A DNA stretch of 22,167 bases from a virus. The notes under the pieces are model-generated. The model made no database searches, was not told the origin of the DNA, and worked only from the letters and a program-made list of their open reading frames with translations. The stretch spans positions 1-22,167 of IMG/VR virus record IMGVR_UViG_3300046002_004013; one strand, given 5' to 3'. This document shows, piece after piece, positions 1 to 5,815 of this stretch (within the stretch, counting starts at the first letter, position 1; every line of letters starts with the position of its first letter). The position numbers and the translations under genes were made by a program.

Positions 1-2
1 AC

Positions 3-500
3 GCTAAGAAGTTTAAGCACAAGCAATACAAACCTCGCATGGTTCTTACACTCGGAAATCATGAGGACAGAATCAATCGTGCTATTAACGAGGATAGGAA
101 ACTAGATGGGCTTATCTCGGTTGATGATTTACCTTACCAAGATTGGGAGGTAATTCCGTTCCTAGAGGTAATTACCATAGACGGAATAGCGTACTCACAT
201 TACTTTACTTCAGGGGCTATGGGTAGACCTATAGGTTCTGCTGCTGCTTTATTGTCTAAGAAGCACATGAGTTGTTTTGCAGGCCATCAACAAGGCAGAC
301 AAATTGCTTATGGTATGCGTGCAGATGGCTCTGAGATGACGGCTATTATTTGTGGAAGTTGTTATGAACATAATGAAAACTATTTGGGCGCACAAGGGAA
401 TAATCATTTCCGTGGTGCTTATATGCTTTATGATGTACGTGACGGACGATTTGACGAACTACCTCTTACATTGAAATACCTTAAAGAGCGTTACAAGTAA
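3..500 (+). CDS. calcineurin-like metallophosphoesterase, 5' end missing
   Basis: The reading frame is open from base 3, so the gene starts outside the window; the first internal ATG is at 39. The visible part carries the family metal-binding GNHE motif (encoded near 52-63), a SHYF segment and a later AGHQQG segment in the place of the usual GHxH motif. Such enzymes hydrolyse phosphomono- or diesters with two metal ions. Phages often carry them among late or nucleotide-related genes, where their role is unknown. The missing last His of GHxH (a Gln here) may change metal binding. The N-terminal part with the first metal ligands (DxH, GD) lies upstream and cannot be judged. An intrinsic terminator follows immediately. 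Confidence 0.8.
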   Translation, partial: AKKFKHKQYKPRMVLTLGNHEDRINRAINEDRKLDGLISVDDLPYQDWEVIPFLEVITIDGIAYSHYFTSGAMGRPIGSAAALLSKKHMSCFAGHQQGRQIAYGMRADGSEMTAIICGSCYEHNENYLGAQGNNHFRGAYMLYDVRDGRFDELPLTLKYLKERYK

Positions 501-503
501 CAT

Positions 504-524
504 AAGCCCTTCGGGGCTTTTTTT
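504..524 (+). terminator. intrinsic terminator after phosphoesterase
   Basis: AAGCCC (504-509), a TTCG tetraloop and GGGCTT (514-519) form a perfect six-base-pair stem followed by a T run to 524. It ends the transcript of the phosphoesterase four bases after its stop codon. Confidence 0.9.
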
Positions 525-537
525 GTAAGTAAATTTT

Positions 538-672
538 ATGATACTACATAGAGTACGCAGATTAAACGGCAAATTACTAATGAGTGGTAGATACATTATT
601 GTCAGACGGCTTGATAAGCAAGCTCGTAAGATTGAGCGTTTATACAAGTTTAGAGGATATAAAAAATTATGA
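538..672 (+). CDS. small basic protein, unknown (44 aa)
   Basis: A 44-residue frame rich in Arg and Lys (begins MILHRVRRLNG) starts just after the terminator and overlaps the next gene by four bases (ATGA at 669-672), the usual sign of translational coupling. There is no clear Shine-Dalgarno sequence, which lowers confidence in this start; the internal Met at codon 15 is an alternative. No family recognised. The charge suggests nucleic-acid or membrane-surface binding, but this is a guess. Confidence 0.45.
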   Translation: MILHRVRRLNGKLLMSGRYIIVRRLDKQARKIERLYKFRGYKKL

Positions 673-812
673 TTAGAGTTGGCGTATGTTCAGAATGTGG
701 AACTCCATTTGAATGGGATGATGCAGAAGAAAATCCAACGGTATGTGGCGAGTGTAACTTACCAGATGAAGATTTAATAAGTTTTTTCGATATTGAGGAT
801 ATTTATGATTAA
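669..812 (+). CDS. small two-CxxC zinc-ribbon protein (47 aa)
   Basis: This 47-residue acidic protein has a CSEC pair near residues 7-10 and a CGEC pair near residues 26-29, the spacing of a minimal zinc ribbon, followed by an acidic tail (DLISFFDIEDIYD). The start codon overlaps the stop of the preceding small gene (ATGA) and its stop overlaps the ATG of the HNH gene by eight bases. The position suggests one operon. Zinc binding is inferred from cysteine spacing only; the function is unknown. Confidence 0.6.
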   Translation: MIRVGVCSECGTPFEWDDAEENPTVCGECNLPDEDLISFFDIEDIYD

Positions 813-1434
813 CTGCGCTCATTGCGGAGTCCAGTTTTCACCAGTTAGCTTTAAAAGGTCTGGCGGAAAGGAAACAAAATATTGCTCTAAGCAATGTAAC
901 GCAAACGCTTGGTATGCTAAAAAATCAGGTGGAAAAGTAATTGAGAAAAGAACCTGTGTTCATTGCAAAAAAGAATTTGTAAATCATGCTACGGTACGAA
1001 ACCAAAAAACATGCTCACCAGAGTGTTCTAAAAAACAAACTTACATAAGCCATAAAGAAAAAAGAATAGCTTACAATCAAGAATGGGCGCGTAACAATAG
1101 GGACAAAACTAGAGTCTATCACCGAAAACATTATGCAAAAAATAGTATAGAGTTATCTACAAAAAAACGACTAAGACGAGTAAAAATTTCTTTAGAGCAA
1201 TGGGAAATGATTTGTAACTCTTATCAAAATAAATGTGTGCAATGTGAAGTTGAATTGCCTGCGAACAAATTAACCATTGACCATATTATTCCTCACTCAC
1301 TAGGTGGAACGCATGAAATTAATAATTTACAGCCCATGTGTATGCGATGCAATGTTTTAAAGGGCAATAGGTACATTGGATTAATTCCAGAAAATATATT
1401 TAATAAAAAGGTTGAAAAAAATGATAACAGCTAA
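805..1434 (+). CDS. HNH endonuclease with two N-terminal zinc fingers
   Basis: A 209-residue protein. Two CxxC...CSxxC fingers (C4/C7/C27/C31 and C51/C54/C70/C74) precede a basic linker and a C-terminal HNH domain: CVQC (144-147), the DHIIPHSLGG core (H160 as likely general base), NNLQP and CMRC (179-182). HNH enzymes of this kind nick or cut DNA and in phages are often mobile homing-type nucleases. I chose ATG 805 over the in-frame TTG at 793 because GAGG lies six bases upstream of 805. It overlaps the endolysin start by 14 bases. It has the same orientation as its neighbours, unlike the other two HNH genes in the window. Confidence 0.85.
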   Translation: MINCAHCGVQFSPVSFKRSGGKETKYCSKQCNANAWYAKKSGGKVIEKRTCVHCKKEFVNHATVRNQKTCSPECSKKQTYISHKEKRIAYNQEWARNNRDKTRVYHRKHYAKNSIELSTKKRLRRVKISLEQWEMICNSYQNKCVQCEVELPANKLTIDHIIPHSLGGTHEINNLQPMCMRCNVLKGNRYIGLIPENIFNKKVEKNDNS

Positions 1435-1837
1435 ACAATGTCAAGAAAAATACGGAAATCCTGATTCACAAAAATTTATGACACTTTGGGATGTCCCTAC
1501 AGAATTAGAATTAGGAGTAATCCCTAAAAGAGTTTATTGCAATAAAGATATGGTAGTGCCTTTAACTCAAGCGTTTAAAAATATCATTGAACGCGACTTG
1601 GTAGATGAATTAAAAACATGGGATGGTTGTTTTAACATTAGACAAAAAAGAGGAGCATTAAGTCCTTCTTTACATTCTTGGGCGGTAGCTATTGATGTTA
1701 ATGCTGCATGGAATGGCTTTGGTAAAACCCCAACAATGTCAAAAGAGCTTGTAGCTTGTTTTAAAGATGCAGGATTTGATTGGGGTGGTGATTGGTCAAA
1801 ACCTGATGGTATGCACTTTCAGCTAAAGGCGATTTAA
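1421..1837 (+). CDS. endolysin, M15-family peptidase
   Basis: A 138-residue peptidase of the VanY/L-alanyl-D-glutamate peptidase type (peptidase M15_4). The metal ligands are visible: H85 and D92 in the SLHSWAVAIDV segment and H132 in the DGMHF segment, with GFDWGGDW just before it. It would cut peptide cross-links of the host cell wall at the end of infection. ATG 1421 is preferred over TTG 1412 because AAAGG lies nine bases upstream. There is no signal peptide, so it needs a holin; holin-like genes are at 16922-17574. The Rz/Rz1 pair follows directly. Confidence 0.88.
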   Translation: MITAKQCQEKYGNPDSQKFMTLWDVPTELELGVIPKRVYCNKDMVVPLTQAFKNIIERDLVDELKTWDGCFNIRQKRGALSPSLHSWAVAIDVNAAWNGFGKTPTMSKELVACFKDAGFDWGGDWSKPDGMHFQLKAI

Positions 1838-1838
1838 T

Positions 1839-2267
1839 ATGATGCTATTAACCTATTGGAAACAGTTTGTTGCATTAGCTCTGTTCTTAGCAGGTGCATA
1901 CTTAGGCTACTCATACGAACACGCAAAGTTTGAAGCATTTATCGCTAAGGTTGAAACTGAGGGTAAAATTGCAGAAGCACTTAACGCTAAAAAACAACAA
2001 CAACAAACTATCATTTCAAACAATATAGCTAAAGGATATTCAGATGCGGTTACTACTCTTAATAAGCATTATGCTAACAGGTTGCTCAACAGTCATTCCA
2101 AAAGCAGTTCAATGTCCGAAGTTTCCAGCACCACCGAAACAACTGATGGAAAAACCGAGGTCGTTACACCTGATTCCACAAGAGATGCTTCCGTAGATTG
2201 TGCTTTAGATGCTTTACAGCTCATTTATCTACAAAGTTGGATTGAGAATCAAATAACGATAGAATAG
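1839..2267 (+). CDS. Rz: inner-membrane spanin (Rz-like)
   Basis: A 142-residue type II membrane protein. A short cytoplasmic N-terminus and one membrane segment (about residues 9-25, VALALFLAGAYLG) precede a long periplasmic coiled-coil-like region rich in Lys, Gln and Ala, ending in DCALDALQLIYLQSWI, a C-terminal motif typical of Rz proteins. It starts one base after the endolysin stop (ATG 1839 or 1842), with AAAGG at 1825-1829. It joins with the Rz1 lipoprotein encoded inside it to fuse inner and outer membranes at lysis, which implies a Gram-negative host. Confidence 0.85.
   Translation: MMLLTYWKQFVALALFLAGAYLGYSYEHAKFEAFIAKVETEGKIAEALNAKKQQQQTIISNNIAKGYSDAVTTLNKHYANRLLNSHSKSSSMSEVSSTTETTDGKTEVVTPDSTRDASVDCALDALQLIYLQSWIENQITIE
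2044..2196 (+). CDS. Rz1: outer-membrane spanin lipoprotein (Rz1-like), embedded in Rz
   Basis: A 50-residue protein in a different frame wholly inside the Rz gene. It begins MRLLLLISIMLTGCS: a very short signal peptide with the lipobox LTG-C, so Cys14 would be lipidated. The rest is proline-rich (VIPKAVQCPKFPAPPKQ), as in Rz1 proteins. AAAGGA at 2031-2036 lies seven bases before ATG 2044. Location, length, lipobox and composition all fit the o-spanin partner of the surrounding Rz gene. The stop is TAG at 2194-2196, before the Rz C-terminal motif. Confidence 0.88.
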   Translation: MRLLLLISIMLTGCSTVIPKAVQCPKFPAPPKQLMEKPRSLHLIPQEMLP

Positions 2268-2376
2268 GGCTTGTTTTAAGCGATTATTTTAACGTTTTCA
2301 ATAGTGAGATATCAAATTAATATAAAAATGCGTTAGCGGAGCTTGTAGATAGCTTGGTGAGCGTTTAGGAGCAAAT

Positions 2377-2796
2377 ATGAGTTATGAAGAGCTATTAAAG
2401 ATGCTTGGTGGTGGATTATTAAGCAATTCTCCACAACAAGGTGGATTAAATGCTTCAAATTATAACAATCCATTTCAAAATCCAAATGTTGAAGGAGGCG
2501 GTTTAAGAGCATACCCTTTGCCTCAAGGTGGATATGGTGGTGAAATGCTACCTAAATCTACAGGATGGTTAGGATTGCTTCAAGTTCCTGGTAAAGATGA
2601 AGTAATGACTGAATACTCTATGGGTGATGAGCGTGGAGATTTTCCAACATTAGTTCAAGGTTTAACTGATAAAGAAAAGAAACAGATTCTAACCACAGGC
2701 AAAGTTAGCAAGCAAGCATACATAAAAGCTAAACAACAAGCTGATGCACTTCGTTCACAAGGTAAGAGTCCATTCTATAATGCAGTAGAACCATGA
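2377..2796 (+). CDS. phage protein of unknown function (139 aa)
   Basis: The N-terminal half is low-complexity, rich in Gly, Asn, Gln and Pro. The C-terminal half (WLGLLQVPGKDEVMTEYSM, then DFPTLVQGLTDKEK, and a lysine-rich helix ending GKSPFYN) resembles, from memory, a conserved segment of hypothetical proteins in aquatic phage genomes; it may be exposed on, or travel with, the virion. GGAG lies six bases before the ATG. The 109-base gap upstream holds AT-rich sequence and possibly a weak promoter (TAATATAAA near 2316-2326), with no other gene visible. No function assigned. Confidence 0.7.
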   Translation: MSYEELLKMLGGGLLSNSPQQGGLNASNYNNPFQNPNVEGGGLRAYPLPQGGYGGEMLPKSTGWLGLLQVPGKDEVMTEYSMGDERGDFPTLVQGLTDKEKKQILTTGKVSKQAYIKAKQQADALRSQGKSPFYNAVEP

Positions 2797-2828
2797 TAAT
2801 CACTAGCCACATTTAATAATCCTACAGA

Positions 2829-2856
2829 TTCGCATTTTTTACTTTTCTGATACTAT
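2829..2856 (+). promoter_or_regulatory. possible promoter of pqqA
   Basis: TTCGCA (2829-2834), a 16-base spacer and TACTAT (2851-2856) with the extended -10 TG at 2848-2849. Each hexamer matches four of six consensus bases. Transcription would start near 2863 and give a leader of about 36 bases. This is a weak match on its own; the isolated position of pqqA makes it plausible. Confidence 0.35.
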
Positions 2857-2898
2857 TAGTCATGCTCAATAAAGAGCTAACTAATTAGGAGAAATACC

Positions 2899-2970
2899 AT
2901 GTGGACTAAACCTGTAGCAAATGAGTTAAGATTCGGCTTCGAGGTAACTCTTTATATTTGCAACCGCTAA
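2899..2970 (+). CDS. pqqA: PqqA, precursor peptide of coenzyme PQQ
   Basis: A complete 23-residue peptide starts MWTKP, has NELRFGFE in the middle and ends EVTLYICNR. It shows the PqqA hallmarks: W2, K4-P5, G13, the ExxxY core with E15 and Y19 (the two residues cross-linked by the radical SAM enzyme PqqE and then converted into PQQ), and a basic end. From memory the Klebsiella peptide has the same length and about 15 identical positions. AGGAG (2887-2891) lies seven bases before the ATG; a terminator follows seven bases after the stop. No pqqB-E genes are in the window, so maturation would depend on host enzymes. The peptide is consumed one per PQQ, so extra copies could raise PQQ supply for quinoprotein dehydrogenases such as methanol dehydrogenase. 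It is too short for most gene callers. Confidence 0.9.
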   Translation: MWTKPVANELRFGFEVTLYICNR

Positions 2971-2976
2971 TATATG

Positions 2977-3000
2977 AAGCCCCTTAACTGGGGCTTTTTA
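2977..3000 (+). terminator. intrinsic terminator of pqqA
   Basis: AAGCCCC (2977-2983), a TTAACT loop and GGGGCTT (2990-2996) form a perfect seven-base-pair stem ending in five Ts. It closes the pqqA transcript and separates it from the convergent HNH gene. Confidence 0.92.
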
Positions 3001-3468
3001 TTAAAATATTTTACTAATTATTTCTTTGTAATATTCTTTTGCAACTTTTTTTGCTTCATTTAAATCCTTATAATATCCAACGTGAATTGATTTGCTATTA
3101 ACAGTAAAACTTACTTTGTAATATTTTCTGTCTTTACTTACACCTCTAATTCCAGTATTGCTTATTTTACAGCTTCTATTTAAAGCGTTTGAAACAGAAT
3201 CTGCTAATCTTAAGTTTTCAATTCTATTGTTACCTGGGTTTCTGTCTATGTGGTCTATTTGTTTATCTAAAGGTATTTCTTTGTTAAACAATACCCACAC
3301 TAATCTATGAGCGCTATAAGCAATTTTATTTATTTGAACTTTTGAATATCCTGCTGCTGTTGTAGTGCCAGCTATCTTGTCATTCTTTTTCCAAAACAAC
3401 AATCCATCTTTGTAATATAGAGCTTCAGAAATTTCTTCGTAATCTATTGGTTTTACTTTATAAGCCAT
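3001..3468 (-). CDS. HNH endonuclease with C-terminal AP2 domain
   Basis: A 155-residue protein with an HNH core (AHRLVWVLF, then IDHIDRNPGNNRIENLR, then NALNR) and a C-terminal AP2-type DNA-binding domain (TGIRGVSKDRKYYKVSF...HVGYYKDLNEA). This is the common layout of free-standing phage homing endonucleases, which spread by cutting related genomes and being copied in during repair. AGGA lies about eight bases upstream of the ATG. It faces pqqA tail to tail and its stop abuts the pqqA terminator. It shares orientation with the early operon but is separated from it by a 116-base gap. Confidence 0.87.
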   Translation of the reverse strand: MAYKVKPIDYEEISEALYYKDGLLFWKKNDKIAGTTTAAGYSKVQINKIAYSAHRLVWVLFNKEIPLDKQIDHIDRNPGNNRIENLRLADSVSNALNRSCKISNTGIRGVSKDRKYYKVSFTVNSKSIHVGYYKDLNEAKKVAKEYYKEIISKIF

Positions 3469-3584
3469 GATGTGTCCTAACTAACATTGATTGGGTAATG
3501 TAGGCTTGTTAATGAGTTAGCATCAACAATTTGCTCGCTCCCCAGCGACCTACAGTTATATTAGACATCATTTTCATAAAAAGT

Positions 3585-3776
3585 TCAATCACCTTCTAAA
3601 TTTTTATTAATTCTTTCTAGCTTTTCTTCTTGCTCGTAAGCATCATCAATTGAAGGTGGCTTCCATCCGCCATTTGTGCGTCTTTTCCCGAAAATCTTTT
3701 CAAACTGCTCCTCCCCTTCTTTACTCAGCGTTCTGCTAATTAAATTATCAAGAGTAATATCGTTAATTGCCATCAT
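3585..3776 (-). CDS. small hypothetical protein, end of early operon (63 aa)
   Basis: A charged, mostly helical 62-63 residue protein (IDDAYEQEEKLERINKNLE at the C-terminus). It begins with two adjacent ATGs that overlap the stop of the DUF3310 gene (ATGATG); AGGA is four bases from the first ATG and seven from the second, so translation from 3773 is also likely. No family recognised. It is the last gene of the leftward early operon. Confidence 0.65.
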   Translation of the reverse strand: MMAINDITLDNLISRTLSKEGEEQFEKIFGKRRTNGGWKPPSIDDAYEQEEKLERINKNLEGD

Positions 3777-3997
3777 TTATTCCTATCGTAATCACCATAA
3801 TAAAGTTCTTTAGCTAGTTCCAAATAATGAATAGCCTTGTTTAAGTCCTCAATGCCATTTTTGTTTCTATGTCTGCAAGTATATTTTATTACATTGCCTT
3901 CGAGAAACGACAAGTTATTTTTTACAATAAACTCTACTGGCTGTATCAACATATCTTTGTAATGGCTTCCACCTTCTTGCGTGTCTAATGCACTCAT
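3773..3997 (-). CDS. DUF3310-type protein
   Basis: A 74-residue protein with GGSHYK near the start, then QPVEFIVKNNLSFLEGNVIKY, then a CRHRNKNG...DLNKAIHYLE segment, the pattern of the DUF3310 family. These small phage proteins are sometimes annotated as nucleotide kinases, but the biochemical role is uncertain. I chose the ATG at 3997, not the longer frame back to 4072: the upstream 25 residues overlap a better coding frame (the membrane peptide at 3994-4101), and 3997 overlaps that gene's stop (ATGA). AGGGA lies upstream of 3997. Confidence 0.8.
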   Translation of the reverse strand: MSALDTQEGGSHYKDMLIQPVEFIVKNNLSFLEGNVIKYTCRHRNKNGIEDLNKAIHYLELAKELYYGDYDRNK

Positions 3998-4101
3998 ACA
4001 ATTTTTTCCCTGTAAAAATAATAAATAGCAATTCCACAGGCAAAGCCTAAAAAGAACGCTGTGCTGTAACATAATATATAACTAATTACTAAATCTGCCA
4101 T
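3994..4101 (-). CDS. tiny single-pass membrane protein (35 aa)
   Basis: A 35-residue frame beginning MADLVISYI with one hydrophobic segment (residues 4-29, including AFFLGFACGIAIYYF) and a basic end, YREKIV. The ATG lies inside the 3' end of the preceding gene with AGGGA eight bases upstream; the TGA overlaps the ATG of the DUF3310 gene. Coupling on both sides and a proper ribosome site make it a likely gene although it is short. Early phage membrane peptides can block superinfection or alter host membranes; nothing here shows which. Confidence 0.65.
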   Translation of the reverse strand: MADLVISYILCYSTAFFLGFACGIAIYYFYREKIV

Positions 4102-4267
4102 TTGCTTCATCCCTCATATCTCTAATAGATTCACGCTCAACCATCTCTACAATCATGTTAATCGCTTTTCCTAGCTCAACCTTGCTAATTGTATCAGGTG
4201 CATTTAACACATAACGTTTAACGTTTAACGCTAATAGTTCATAGTGTTTATCGTTAAAGCTCGCCAT
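4082..4267 (-). CDS. hypothetical early protein (61 aa)
   Basis: A mostly helical 61-residue protein (MASFNDKHYELLALNVKRY, then KVELGKAINMIVEMVERES). The start at 4267 is preferred over 4297 because AGGG lies eight bases upstream; it overlaps the end of the preceding gene by 14 bases. No family recognised. Confidence 0.65.
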   Translation of the reverse strand: MASFNDKHYELLALNVKRYVLNAPDTISKVELGKAINMIVEMVERESIRDMRDEANGRFSN

Positions 4268-4541
4268 AATGATAGCCCTCATTGCCGTTTGAGCCAATAG
4301 TATCTATTCTACGCTCATCCCAATCATCTACCAATGCCGAACGATTCCTGCACATATAAATAGGCACGTTACAATCTCTAAAATCGTCATTCCTGTTTTC
4401 CTTTGTAATAAAGTTGTTAGGATGCAATCTATAACGCTCTGCCATCTCAAACTTAACTTCTTCAACCTTGCGTAGATATTCTTCATACTTCAATCTTTCG
4501 TCATTCGTTTGTTTAACTAAAATCTGTTTGATAATTTCCAT
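4254..4541 (-). CDS. hypothetical early protein (95 aa)
   Basis: A 95-residue charged protein. The N-terminal 45 residues look like an amphipathic helix (KYEEYLRKVEEVKFEMAER); the C-terminal part has two cysteines and many Asp/Asn/Arg. It starts two bases after the stop of the preceding gene. No family recognised. Confidence 0.6.
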   Translation of the reverse strand: MEIIKQILVKQTNDERLKYEEYLRKVEEVKFEMAERYRLHPNNFITKENRNDDFRDCNVPIYMCRNRSALVDDWDERRIDTIGSNGNEGYHYGEL

Positions 4542-4543
4542 GA

Positions 4544-4798
4544 TTAATCCTCTAGTTTAATTTTTCCTATTGGCTTCATATTGCTAACAATCGTATTGCT
4601 CGTTTCTAATACTAACTCGCCTATGCCTTGATACACATACAAATACTGTGGCTCTTTAGGCTGTGGTTTAATGCGGTATTCATAATTAGTGTGCCAATCT
4701 GGCTTTTCTGTCGGCAACCAATTACCACTTGATGCTTGAAACTCAATCTCTGCACCATCAGCCCATGCTTTTATTTCTTTATGCCATTTATGTTTCAT
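4544..4798 (-). CDS. conserved phage protein with WADG/EYRIKP motifs (84 aa)
   Basis: This 84-residue protein has the pattern HKEIKAWADGAEIEF, a central W, P.W, and NYEYRIKP, which I recognise from many small phage proteins of unknown role encoded near replication and recombination genes. Its start overlaps the stop of the winged-helix gene (ATGA), so the two are probably coupled. No enzyme motif visible. Confidence 0.7.
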   Translation of the reverse strand: MKHKWHKEIKAWADGAEIEFQASSGNWLPTEKPDWHTNYEYRIKPQPKEPQYLYVYQGIGELVLETSNTIVSNMKPIGKIKLED

Positions 4799-5316
4799 AG
4801 CGTAGCTCCATCATATAAAGCAAATGTACTGCCAATACCACGATTAACCTGTGGCTTCGGTTTTTGGTAAGAGTAAAACCCTGCTGGTCTATTAGAGTTC
4901 ATCACAATAGTAGCGTGTGGATTGCCTTCTACTTTGATGTAAATATCTTTACCTGGCTTATCATTGTTAATATTAGCTTTAATGTTAGCTTTGTACTCTC
5001 TAAGCGATGCTTCTAAGTCATCGTTGACTTCAATAGAAGCAATAAACTCGTAACCATAGTATTTCTTTTTAGTCTTTTTGTAAAAGAATGACTGTTTGTT
5101 ACCTAACGGACAATTACCTTTATGGTCTGCAACAACATAACCATCATGTTTTAATCGTTGCATATCCTCAATGATACGTGCTGCTTTCTCGTCTAATGCA
5201 GTTGTAATTTGTTTTGTTGTTAAGATTTTATCTTGTAACAACTCAAGTATCTTGATACGTCTACGTACTGCAATAATCGATTGTAAATAACATTTCTTTG
5301 ATGTTTTAAATTCCAC
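4795..5316 (-). CDS. winged-helix DNA-binding-like protein (173 aa)
   Basis: Residues about 13-65 (VRRRIKILELLQDKILTTKQI, then EKAARIIEDMQRLKHDGYV) read as a helix-turn-helix with a wing; the rest is a mixed, Lys-rich domain with no recognised family. The start is GTG at 5316: AAGGAG lies six bases upstream, whereas a start at 5367 would give an unconvincing hydrophobic extension. It may be a transcription regulator or a replication-associated protein. A 232-base leader region, including inverted repeats, separates it from the preceding gene. Confidence 0.65.
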   Translation of the reverse strand: MEFKTSKKCYLQSIIAVRRRIKILELLQDKILTTKQITTALDEKAARIIEDMQRLKHDGYVVADHKGNCPLGNKQSFFYKKTKKKYYGYEFIASIEVNDDLEASLREYKANIKANINNDKPGKDIYIKVEGNPHATIVMNSNRPAGFYSYQKPKPQVNRGIGSTFALYDGATL

Positions 5317-5370
5317 AACTATCTCCTTAATTGGTGAGGGTACTAACAGGTTCAATAAAATAATCACAAG

Positions 5371-5488
5371 ATATTGAGGTCTGAGCTGCCAGACTAATAT
5401 GCTTTCCCCTCGTTGAATGGTGGGCTACTTGTTGCATTAGGTAGGCTATATAAGTAAATCATTGTTGCTATTTACGCACTCTTACCTA
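5371..5488. repeat. nested inverted repeats in non-coding gap
   Basis: The gap 5317-5548 inside the leftward operon has no convincing gene. It contains TAGGTA (5438-5443)/TACCTA (5483-5488) enclosing GTAAAT (5454-5459)/ATTTAC (5470-5475), which together could form one imperfect hairpin. A second hairpin, GTCTG (5379-5383)/CAGAC (5390-5394), is flanked by ATATT/AATAT (5371-5375 and 5396-5400). No T run follows on either strand, so these are not classic terminators. They may be an operator, an RNA processing site or an mRNA leader structure. Confidence 0.45.
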
Positions 5489-5548
5489 CACTTGGGTAGA
5501 CCTAAGACAACTTTCGCCCAAAACTCTAAATGTCAAATATACTTTACA

Positions 5549-5812
5549 TCAAAATGGGATGTCCGATTCAAAATCATCAACTTGTGGTTGATAACCATTA
5601 GCTTTAGCTGGTTCACCTGCTTCTTTAACGTATGGCTCACTAAATGCAAAGCTAAAGAACTTGCCTGACTTTCCTTCTTTTAACCATGCTGACATACGCA
5701 TCTCTTTACCATTGACCATGCAGTTACCTGTGTAGTCTGGATGGCTTTCTTTCTCTTTACGGTTGTTTTTAAATAAACTACCTGAGTTATCTCGTTGTTC
5801 GTATTGTGCCAT
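5549..5812 (-). CDS. small OB-fold-like protein with SSB-type acidic tail (87 aa)
   Basis: The N-terminal part ([19 protein letters not shown], then [20 protein letters not shown]) matches the layout of DUF736-like small proteins. The protein ends DDFESDIPF, close to the conserved C-terminal tip of bacterial SSB (DDDIPF), which recruits recombination and replication partners. It sits three bases before the annealing-protein gene in the same operon. The best reading is a phage single-stranded-DNA-binding or SSB-mimic protein acting with that annealing protein. The fold itself is inferred. Confidence 0.65.
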   Translation of the reverse strand: MAQYEQRDNSGSLFKNNRKEKESHPDYTGNCMVNGKEMRMSAWLKEGKSGKFFSFAFSEPYVKEAGEPAKANGYQPQVDDFESDIPF

Positions 5813-5815
5813 TTT

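Noticed and set aside
2329-2376. Repeated AGCTT segments before the ATG at 2377
   Set aside because: Short direct repeats only, no stable inverted arrangement.
3535-3548. Hairpin TCGCT-CCCC-AGCGA between early operon and HNH gene
   Set aside because: Stem of five pairs with no T run on either strand, so it cannot be called a terminator; possible minor structure only.
3998-4072. 25-residue N-terminal extension of the DUF3310 protein
   Set aside because: It competes with the coupled membrane peptide frame; the family starts just before the GGSHY motif.
5462-5668. Plus-strand open frame of 68 residues
   Set aside because: It runs through non-coding repeats and antisense to the SSB-tailed protein, has no ribosome site and an unusual composition.
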